From: Parachlamydiales bacterium
GTDB lineage: Bacteria > Chlamydiota > Chlamydiia > Chlamydiales > JAJFMK01
Direction: 5' to 3'
Length of the DNA: 13,769 nt
Assembly (NCBI GenBank): GCA_020050175.1
Contig: JAGVKY010000191.1
Span: forward strand, 1 to 13,769
The notes under the pieces were generated by a model, which had not been told where the DNA came from, made no database searches, and was given only the letters and a program-made list of their open reading frames with translations. The position numbers were made by a program, and so were the translations under genes. Shown one piece after another: positions 7,580 through 13,082 of this stretch (positions are counted from its first letter, which is position 1; each line of letters starts with the position of its first letter).

Positions 7580-7588
7580 GTATTTTAC
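7580..7588 (-). promoter_or_regulatory. Single GTAAAATAC site before the coiled-coil gene
   Basis: On the minus strand GTAAAATAC ends 20 bases before ATG 7560, in the same orientation as the downstream arm of the 6261-6292 repeat relative to its own gene. TAAAAT could serve as a -10 box; no convincing -35 hexamer was seen 16-18 bases further up. Confidence 0.35.
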
Positions 7589-7696
7589 CTATGCAATGTT
7601 AATTTAAGAGTTGAAATGTTTAAAGACATTGCAAAGAAGAGGGGCGAAAGATAAGTTTTCCCCTTACCACGAGATTTAAATAGGGCAAATCCCAAT

Positions 7697-7980
7697 CTAG
7701 TGGAGCACCCTATCGAATATTTCCTTAGCTAAACTCTCAATCAAATATAATGACTTTCTTTGAACAAGTTCTGCGATCAGATCGACGATGATTTTATAGC
7801 AGGCAACGTGGGCTAATTGATCCGTTTGACAGCCGAGCGGCTCTTTTGAAAAATGGATCGTGAGATCGATATCGATGGGCTGCCAGTGAGCTTTTTCTTC
7901 CTCACTGCATCCTATTTTGCTAAGAAACGCAGCCTCCGGACTTCTAATTCATAAAACTCTTCGTATGATGCCCCCTTCAC
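7697..7980 (-). pseudogene. folB: Decayed dihydroneopterin aldolase (folB/folX-like) remnant
   Basis: Two adjacent frames on the minus strand together resemble the N-terminal two thirds of FolB, the folate-pathway enzyme that cleaves dihydroneopterin. The first frame (from 7980 or just after) reads YELEVRRLRFLAK and hits TAG at 7914-7912. Stepping back one base in the AAAA run (7918-7915) continues as IGCSEEEKAHWQPIDIDL. It runs on through CQTDQLAHVACYKIIVDLI to LYLIESLAKEIFDRVL and a stop at 7699-7697. The IGxxxEE start, QPxxxDL strand, D-x-L...Y-K helix and LIExLA helix follow the family pattern. Missing are a convincing start codon (only GTG 7980, inside a terminator hairpin) and the final 30 or so residues with the catalytic lysine. 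A one-base deletion plus C-terminal truncation means it is almost surely dead. Confidence 0.75.
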
Positions 7981-7998
7981 CTTAAGGGGGCGTCATAC
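7963..7998 (-). terminator. Strong hairpin terminator of the outer membrane protein gene
   Basis: GTATGATGCCCCCTT (7963-7977) pairs with AAGGGGGCGTCATAC (7984-7998) over 15 positions with one mismatch and a 6-base loop. It begins 27 bases after the stop codon of the minus-strand outer membrane protein gene and is followed on that strand by GAAGAGTTTT, a modest T-run. It overlaps the 5' end of the folB relic, so little transcription should reach it. Confidence 0.8.
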
Positions 7999-8025
7999 AA
8001 GAAGCCTCATTGGTAGCAGCCAATC

Positions 8026-8673
8026 TTAGTAAAGATAGTAGCAACCTGGTTCAACAACTTCGCAACAATCGTTGTTGCAGCTGCTGCCAAATCCAAATTT
8101 ATATCCAATGCCCACTCCAGCTCTCACATTGTCAACTCTTGCATTGTGAGGAACGACTCTATTGTGGAAGTTATTATGGTTGGTGACATGACAGATAGAA
8201 TACTCAACGAAAACATCGGCAAATAGATTGTAAGGCAAGTCAACAAGCCCCCCCGCTCTAAAAATGCCGCCAATACCCCATTTGTTAATGTGTCTTTTAA
8301 CAAAATTGGAATGGTCGTTTGTATTCACATAATTCCATTCGACCCCTGCGCCGACATAAGGCTTAATAAAACAGCCCCAAGGAATCATATACTTTACGCC
8401 TAAATCAACAGGGACAACTTGAACTCTTGTGGAGTTATGAAGTGGATAGGATTTCCCGTTAGAGGAGAAATAACCTGCTCCTGTCCAGAGTGAAAAACCT
8501 TCCCAAACTGGAACAGTAATTTCGCCGCCATAATAGGCAGCGTCATGATAGATCTTGTTAAAACGGTTGCCGGTTGGGTGCGTATAAGCTGCCCGACCTT
8601 CAACGTAGACATCCAATGCATAGGATGTCGAACAAGCAAGAATAGCGGCTAAGCCAAAAAATAATTTCTTCAT
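8026..8673 (-). CDS. Small cysteine-containing beta-barrel outer membrane protein
   Basis: This encodes 215 residues. A signal peptide (MKKLFFGLAAILACSTSYA, cut before LDV) is followed by alternating polar/aromatic strands typical of a small, about eight-stranded barrel: YVEGRAAYTHP, YYGGEITVPV, FSLWTGAGYF, VDLGVKYMIP, KPYVGAGVEWNYV, GIGGIFRAGG, ADVFVEYSI and VRAGVGIGYKFGF. The overall pattern is that of the OmpW/OmpA-barrel-like superfamily. The mature protein has six cysteines, four of them in a tail after the last strand (residues 199-211, CNNDCCEVVEPGC). Disulfide-linked outer membrane proteins are a chlamydial hallmark, so cross-linking is likely (inference). The ATG at 8673 is chosen because it starts the signal peptide; an in-frame ATG at 8721 would add 16 residues. 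A strong terminator follows. Function as porin or structural protein is unproven. Confidence 0.82.
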   Translation of the reverse strand: MKKLFFGLAAILACSTSYALDVYVEGRAAYTHPTGNRFNKIYHDAAYYGGEITVPVWEGFSLWTGAGYFSSNGKSYPLHNSTRVQVVPVDLGVKYMIPWGCFIKPYVGAGVEWNYVNTNDHSNFVKRHINKWGIGGIFRAGGLVDLPYNLFADVFVEYSICHVTNHNNFHNRVVPHNARVDNVRAGVGIGYKFGFGSSCNNDCCEVVEPGCYYLY

Positions 8674-8803
8674 AAAACTTCTCTTAATCTCAAAAACTTT
8701 CGATAACACAACCAGCGACATTAATCAAACAAATAATTTAATTACACTCGAATAAGACGAATGCTAAAATCGCTTTGCTTAAAAAATCGATGATTCTCTT
8801 GCT

Positions 8804-9319
8804 TCACTCTTTGACGCTCATATGCAAGATAACTTGAGGCTCTTTCGGGCGGGAATTAATTGCTGAAGCATTTTCAATTTTTTTGACAACATCTTGCCCT
8901 TTAATTACTTCGCCAAAAATTGTGTGCTTTCCATTTAACCAAGTGGTATTCATCGTTGTGATAAAAAACTGGCTTCCATTTGTGTTAGGACCGGCATTGG
9001 CCATTGCTAGAAGATAGGGGCGATCAAAAGTGACATCGGGCGATATCTCATCTTCGAAAGTTTTGCCGTAAATCGATTTTCCGCCGCCACCAGTACCAGT
9101 TGGGTCTCCCCCTTGGATCATGAAATTAGGGATCACGCGATGAAAGGTGAGATTATCGTAGTAACCTTGTTTGGCAAGTGTCACAAAATTTTCTACCGTT
9201 TTAGGTGCGACTTTAGGGAATAATTTTAATTCAATCGTCCCTTGATTTGTCTCCATCACAACAATCGTCTTGCCCCACAAAGTTGTTAAGGCAAGTAAAC
9301 AAATAATCATTAATTTCAT
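8804..9319 (-). CDS. Exported peptidyl-prolyl cis-trans isomerase, cyclophilin type
   Basis: This encodes 171 residues and catalyses proline isomerisation during folding of exported proteins. The cyclophilin core is complete: FHRVIPNFMIQGGDPTGTG (catalytic Arg61, with Phe66 and Gln69), NGSQFFITT (Phe119) and TTWLNGKHTIFG (Trp127, His132). The tryptophan is the cyclosporin-contacting residue of human-type cyclophilins, which many bacterial ones lack. The first 16 residues (MKLMIICLLALTTLWG) form a signal peptide, so the enzyme should act in the periplasm. The start is secure: GGAGG (9327-9331) lies seven bases upstream. A perfect 8-base hairpin sits directly before that site. The outer membrane protein gene lies 130 bases downstream on the same strand and is a plausible client. 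Length and motifs are normal for the family. Confidence 0.95.
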   Translation of the reverse strand: MKLMIICLLALTTLWGKTIVVMETNQGTIELKLFPKVAPKTVENFVTLAKQGYYDNLTFHRVIPNFMIQGGDPTGTGGGGKSIYGKTFEDEISPDVTFDRPYLLAMANAGPNTNGSQFFITTMNTTWLNGKHTIFGEVIKGQDVVKKIENASAINSRPKEPQVILHMSVKE

Positions 9320-9332
9320 AAGAAAACCTCCA

Positions 9333-9354
9333 AAAAAGGGAGCATACCCTTTTT
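9333..9354 (-). promoter_or_regulatory. Leader hairpin abutting the cyclophilin ribosome site
   Basis: AAAAAGGG (9333-9340) and CCCTTTTT (9347-9354) form a perfect 8-base stem with a 6-base loop, ending one base from GGAGG. In the leader RNA it could modulate ribosome access or protect the 5' end. Only three G-C pairs support it, and with T-runs on both strands it could also act as a weak terminator. Confidence 0.4.
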
Positions 9355-9473
9355 GAGCAGTTCTTTCTATCCAGTCAGAGATTTTTTATATGGAATGACA
9401 GAGATTTCCCCCTTCAACTATCGATTTTTTTCCTAAAAATTTCATAGAATGACCTTTTCGTTAATTGGCGTAA

Positions 9474-9733
9474 GTATTTATCGAGCAAAAGGAAGATTGT
9501 TTTCATTTGGGTGTAAAAGCCTTTATTCGGAATCAAGAAGGCAAAAATCTCAAAGAAAACTTTGGAACATTCCAGGCGGACGCACCCAAAAAGGGTAGTC
9601 TTCGCTTGAAACTTTATAAAGAGAAGTAGAAGAGGAAATAGGATTTGCAGAGATGGATGATTTAGTCCACTTTTCTACAATTATCACTGCTCCAAACATT
9701 GTGACTATGGCTGGTTCATCCCCGCGGAAGCGG
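9474..9733 (+). pseudogene. Decayed Nudix hydrolase remnant
   Basis: The plus strand carries pieces of a Nudix (nucleoside diphosphate-X) hydrolase. One frame (9507-9551) reads LGVKAFIRNQEGKNL, the usual first strand. After a frame change, 9563 onward reads WNIPGGRTQKG, then TAG (9596-9598), then SSLETL, then TAA (9617-9619), then REVEEEIGF. With the two stops counted as residues this fits the Nudix box G-x5-E-x7-R-E-U-x-E-E-x-G-U exactly, and the TAG occupies the position of the first conserved Glu (GAG to TAG). The frame then continues with VHFSTIITAPN and is cut off by the convergent dps gene. There is no start codon, one frame change with probable deletion, and two nonsense codons, so this is a dead gene. 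Which Nudix subfamily it came from cannot be told. Confidence 0.82.
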
Positions 9734-10315
9734 CTATTTGCTAATGATTTCGAAGAGGAACCAGGTTCTTCTCTCCGTTTCATCAATGAAGATTTCCAAG
9801 ATGCTTGTTGTCGCACAATCTTTGTTTTTGTCGCAGACTTCGTGAGCCTCTCTCATCCTTTTGGTTAAATCTCTGTTTTCCTTCATGAGCTCTTCCACCA
9901 TTCTTTCAGGCTCAACAAAAGCCTCATCATTATCCTTCACATTTTGGAGACGACTAATTTGTCCAATAGAATGGATGGTGTTTTGACCAAGTTTACGAAG
10001 GCGTTCGGCAAGAACGTCGATCATGGCAAAGATTTGATCGGCTTGCTCATCAAACAGAAGGTGATAATCTCTAAAGTGAGGACCTGAAAGATGCCAGTGA
10101 AAATTCTTTGTTTTGACATAAAGGGCAAAAGAATCAGCTACAAGAGGGTTGATCACCTTGGCGATCTCTTGCCGCCCTTTTTCACTCAAATCGCTAGGCG
10201 TAGACAATTCTCTTGGCGTCCCTTTTTGACCATTAAAGCCGTCTAACTTTCTTGGCACACCATGAGCCTTAATACTGTCCATTGAGACCATTTTCTTTTG
10301 AGCGAGCTTTTTCAT
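9734..10315 (-). CDS. dps: Dps-family ferritin-like DNA protection protein
   Basis: This encodes 193 residues of the Dps family, dodecameric cages that oxidise and store iron and shield DNA from peroxide. The ferroxidase signature is intact: NFHWHLSGPHFRDYH (His73, His85), LFDEQAD (Asp89) and MIDVLAERLRKLG (Asp100, Glu104). The N-terminal 45 residues before the helix bundle are lysine-rich and flexible (MKKLAQKKMVSMDSIKAHG), resembling DNA-binding tails of other Dps proteins. I prefer ATG 10315, which has AGAAGG (10321-10326) five bases upstream. A GTG at 10336 would add seven residues but lacks a comparable site. Two cysteines near the C-terminus (C161, C167) are unusual for Dps. The stop codon lies directly against the Nudix relic on the opposite strand. 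Confidence 0.92.
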   Translation of the reverse strand: MKKLAQKKMVSMDSIKAHGVPRKLDGFNGQKGTPRELSTPSDLSEKGRQEIAKVINPLVADSFALYVKTKNFHWHLSGPHFRDYHLLFDEQADQIFAMIDVLAERLRKLGQNTIHSIGQISRLQNVKDNDEAFVEPERMVEELMKENRDLTKRMREAHEVCDKNKDCATTSILEIFIDETERRTWFLFEIISK

Positions 10316-10460
10316 CGATACCTTCTGTTTGCTCACTTCTTACTAAATGATCTGTTTTTCTGCCAGGAGAGAAGAAAAATTTTACTTAAACATTTTTTTC
10401 GATATTCTATCTTTTAAGGATTCTCCAGTTTGATTTTTGGCCTCACTATTACAGCAGTCA

Positions 10461-11033
10461 TTACGTCGCTGATTTCCTCACCCAGCAATCGGCCAAGTGA
10501 TCGTTGACTAGTCCGACTGCTTGCATGTAGGCATAGATAATCTTGGAACCAACAAAGGTCATTCCCCTTTTTTTAAGATCTTTTGCAAGCGCATCGCTCT
10601 CTTTTGTCGTTGCCGGAACCTCTTTAAAGCTCGCTCTGTGGTTGTCGATCGGTCGACCCTGAACAAAGCTCCACAGGTACTGATCAAAACTTCCAAATTC
10701 CTTTTGAATTTCTAAGAAAACTTTTGCGTTCTGCCGAGCAGCATAGATTTTCAAACGGTTACGGATGATCTCAGGATTTTCCCTTAGAGCTTCCAACTCT
10801 TCATCCTTCATGGCTGCTACCATTTGTGGATTGAAGTGGTGAAAGGCTTTTCGATAACCCTGTCTCTTTTTTAACACTGTTTCCCAACTGAGACCCGCTT
10901 GGGCCCCTTCAAGAATCAACATCTCAAATAAATGTCTATCATCATGAACCGGAACTCCCCATTCATGATCGTGGTAATCGGCATACAATTCTTGCCCTTC
11001 ACATCCTCCAAAACATCTTTTCTTATGAGCCAT
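10461..11033 (-). CDS. tag: DNA-3-methyladenine glycosylase I
   Basis: This encodes 190 residues, matching Escherichia coli Tag (187). The enzyme removes 3-methyladenine from alkylated DNA as the first step of base excision repair. Zinc ligands are all present: Cys7 in KRCFGG, His21 in DYHDHEWG, and His179 and Cys183 in NDHLADCW. The active-site block LEGAQAGLSW gives Glu42 and Trp50. TVLKKR, WSFV, LKKRGMTFVG and YMQAVGLVNDH complete the family pattern. GGAG (11040-11043) six bases before ATG 11033 fixes the start. It is upstream of dps on the same strand with 145 bases between, so the two are probably separate units, though both protect DNA. No oddities seen. Confidence 0.96.
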   Translation of the reverse strand: MAHKKRCFGGCEGQELYADYHDHEWGVPVHDDRHLFEMLILEGAQAGLSWETVLKKRQGYRKAFHHFNPQMVAAMKDEELEALRENPEIIRNRLKIYAARQNAKVFLEIQKEFGSFDQYLWSFVQGRPIDNHRASFKEVPATTKESDALAKDLKKRGMTFVGSKIIYAYMQAVGLVNDHLADCWVRKSAT

Positions 11034-11236
11034 TTTTTTCTCCTAAAACAAAGCGACAGCTCTTGTCCAGCCAGCTGAAAGACTTTTGATTTTTACCGGA
11101 AAGGACGAAACAGTGAATCCACAGAGCAAAGCTTCGAGAAGGAATCCCATTTTCAATGGGTACCGAAAAGTCAATAAATCGCTTAAACATGCTAGAAAGT
11201 TACAAGAAATGGCCCTTTTTTCTAAGATAAACTCAT

Positions 11237-11674
11237 ATGATCAATGTAAGACTTGCAGAAGAATCAGAAATCGATTGGATTAATTCGTGTTACGATAAGG
11301 CTGATTTAGCCCGTTCAAAGTTCGATAAAGAAATCATTGCCATTGCCGAAGTGGATAAGGAAAAAGCTGGCCTTGGTCGCCTTCTTAAAGTGGATAGTGA
11401 CAATCTTGAGCTGGGGGGTATTTATGTCATGGAAGCCTTTCGAAGCCTGGGCATTGCCAAGGAACTGGTAAAATTTCTTGTTGAGCAGGTTAAACCTTAC
11501 CAAACACTCTATTGCATCCCTTTTAAAAACCTGATCCCTTTCTACGAACAGTTTGGCTTTGTCCCTTGCAAACAAATGGAAAAAGTCCCAGCTGATATCT
11601 CTAAAAAATGGGCCTGGTGCCAGTCTAGATACACCCAACCAACTACCCTAATGGTCATCGAAAAAAAAGAATAG
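11237..11674 (+). CDS. GNAT-family N-acetyltransferase
   Basis: This encodes 145 residues. The acetyl-CoA-binding motif A is visible: strand LELGGIYVMEAF, then the pyrophosphate loop RSLGIA (69-74, of the R/Q-x-x-G-x-G/A type), then helix KELVKFLVEQV. The later IPFKNLIPFYEQFGFVPC (about 94-111) is the usual motif B region with its tyrosine and GF turn. The beginning (MINVRLAEESEIDWI) is the typical first strand and helix of the fold. Members acetylate amines on small molecules or proteins. The substrate cannot be inferred. Length is normal. There is no good Shine-Dalgarno sequence before ATG 11237. It is divergent from tag across 203 bases in which I see only a small hairpin, CCCATT-TTC-AATGGG (11146-11160). 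Confidence 0.85.
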   Translation: MINVRLAEESEIDWINSCYDKADLARSKFDKEIIAIAEVDKEKAGLGRLLKVDSDNLELGGIYVMEAFRSLGIAKELVKFLVEQVKPYQTLYCIPFKNLIPFYEQFGFVPCKQMEKVPADISKKWAWCQSRYTQPTTLMVIEKKE

Positions 11675-11837
11675 TAGCGATTTGACGGCTGTCTCCTTAA
11701 ATGTTAGCGTAACCACCATAACTCGCCAGAAAGGTGATGGGTTAGGGCAAAAGAAGTAGAAGAAGGAAATCGGCTTTCATGATGAGAGTTCTTAAACTTG
11801 AACAGTTCCACCTTAAATGTTGTCCTGTCGCAACTCC

Positions 11838-12728
11838 ATGAAAAAGCTCCGCTCATGGGTGCCTCTTTTGGGATTTGTTGCTTTGTTAGCCCTATTCTTG
11901 CATTTACCCGAAAGTCCCAACTTCTTTGGCCTTTTTAAATGTCAGACGTGCTCTTTTAGCAGTCCCTATTTTACTCTCATTGGAGCCGGTTACTTTGCTC
12001 TACTTATAGTGATAGCATTCATCTACCCCGCTTTCCCCACCCCCCTCGTCGCTAGAGCTGGAGTGTTATGGGCGATCTTGCTCGCTTTGACACTGACCTA
12101 TTTAAACCTGCCAGGATGGTGCGTCGCCTGTCTCATCGGACATGCTTGCCACCTTGTGATATGGACAATCTGGCTCTTTGAACCTTCGATCTCGAATAAG
12201 TATTCCTCCTCTTCGCCTAGAGAAAAACTTTGTTTGGCACTCTTTGCCCCCGTTTCGGTTGTCGCCCTGTTTAGCTGCCTAAATCTCACCTTTATGGCTT
12301 ACAGCCATAAACCTAGCCTTTCTTTAGCGGATGGGAAGCAATCTGGAGACTTAGCCCCTCCATTCATTGCAAAAACAATTAAGGGGCAAATGATCTCGAT
12401 CGGTAACGAGGGTTTGGTGATCAACTTCGTCTCACCCGACTGCCTCTATTGCCACGAGCAACAGCCTGTTTTAAATCTTTTAGCAAAACAGGGGAAACTC
12501 CCTTATCGATTTATTACTGTGACTACCAAACTCCCGGCAAAGGTAGATAATTCGACAGAGTGGGTTGAGGATCCTGAGGGGAAATTACGGGAACTTTTTA
12601 AAGTGACGGGTTATCCCACCCTCTTTGTCTTAGAAAAGAGCGGAAAAATTAGCCAGGTGATCGCTGGCGTCCCTGAAAAACTAAAGGAAAACTTGTTGAC
12701 AACCCTCTCAAATCCCCAAAGACATTAG
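11838..12728 (+). CDS. Membrane VKOR-like domain fused to a thioredoxin-like domain
   Basis: This encodes 296 residues. The first 155 are membrane-embedded, with hydrophobic segments at about 6-23, 46-64, 73-90, 93-114 and 132-154. They carry two cysteine pairs: KCQTC (Cys35, Cys38) followed by SSPYFTLIGAGYFAL, and a CXXC in GWCVACLIGHA (Cys95, Cys98). That layout resembles the vitamin K epoxide reductase (VKOR) family, which passes electrons from thiols to quinone. Residues about 170-296 are a thioredoxin fold: FVSPDCLYCHEQQP with active CLYC (Cys202, Cys205) and the cis-proline loop GYPTLF (Pro260). Together this suggests a self-contained disulfide-forming machine in the inner membrane facing the periplasm, functionally like DsbB plus DsbA. 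ATG 11838 begins MKKLRSW before the first helix; ATG 11817 would add seven residues. Neither start has a ribosome site. The VKOR assignment is by pattern; a MauE-like or other four-helix redox family is the alternative. Confidence 0.72.
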   Translation: MKKLRSWVPLLGFVALLALFLHLPESPNFFGLFKCQTCSFSSPYFTLIGAGYFALLIVIAFIYPAFPTPLVARAGVLWAILLALTLTYLNLPGWCVACLIGHACHLVIWTIWLFEPSISNKYSSSSPREKLCLALFAPVSVVALFSCLNLTFMAYSHKPSLSLADGKQSGDLAPPFIAKTIKGQMISIGNEGLVINFVSPDCLYCHEQQPVLNLLAKQGKLPYRFITVTTKLPAKVDNSTEWVEDPEGKLRELFKVTGYPTLFVLEKSGKISQVIAGVPEKLKENLLTTLSNPQRH

Positions 12729-12761
12729 AACTTGAATTGGCGGCGGCCATTTTCCCTTTAT

Positions 12762-12941
12762 TTAAGCAATATGGGTAAAAATGGGCATTTTGATAAAGGT
12801 CTTCCAGATTAAAAAATGGAGATCTTGACGGTTTAGGCTAAGATGAGTCTGCTCGATTAAACTTTTTTGAGGGGGCAGTTCTCCCTCTTGGAATGAAGCA
12901 AATAGTAAACCTAAAGACAAAAGGCAGCTTTTTATAAGCAT
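12762..12941 (-). CDS. Candidate small exported protein (59 residues)
   Basis: I do not recognise this short frame. From ATG 12941 it begins with a signal-peptide-like stretch (MLIKSCLLSLGLLFASF) followed by a polar region (QEGELPPQKSLIEQTH) and a short hydrophobic end. GGAG lies four bases upstream and a consensus TATAAT (12964-12969) lies about 22 bases upstream, so the short leader would fit. A longer start at 12974 overlaps that promoter and is less likely. No homologue is known to me, so this is tentative. Confidence 0.45.
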   Translation of the reverse strand: MLIKSCLLSLGLLFASFQEGELPPQKSLIEQTHLSLNRQDLHFLIWKTFIKMPIFTHIA

Positions 12942-12963
12942 AAAACTCCATATTAACGGCACC

Positions 12964-12969
12964 ATTATA
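12964..12969 (-). promoter_or_regulatory. Consensus TATAAT -10 box for the small exported ORF
   Basis: The minus strand reads TATAAT here, 22 bases before ATG 12941. The -35 region is poor (TATTAA at 17-base spacing) and very AT-rich (AATTAATTAAT). The divergent membrane gene at 13083 may share this AT-rich control region of about 110 bases. Confidence 0.5.
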
Positions 12970-13082
12970 CTCAATTTTTCAATTAATTAATATACAAGAA
13001 CCCCTCAACCTATTTTAAAGAAAAACATACCTATAAAAGAGGAAAGTCAAAATAATGGAGAGCTTATTGTAGGGGATTGGCA

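Noticed and set aside
9653..9868. Plus-strand open frame of 71 codons starting at ATG 9653
   Set aside because: Its first part is the continuation of the dead Nudix frame and the rest is antisense to dps, so it is not an independent gene.
11044..11240. Minus-strand open frame of about 65 codons with hydrophobic segment KMGFLLEALLCGFTVSSFPV
   Set aside because: No ribosome site and no convincing family. A vague likeness to the end of glycosyltransferases was too weak to report.
11738..11790. AG-rich stretch resembling the second half of a Nudix box (KEVEE, EIGF) in two frames
   Set aside because: Spacing to the first conserved Glu is wrong and there is no PGG motif upstream, unlike 9474-9733. 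Probably low-complexity coincidence.
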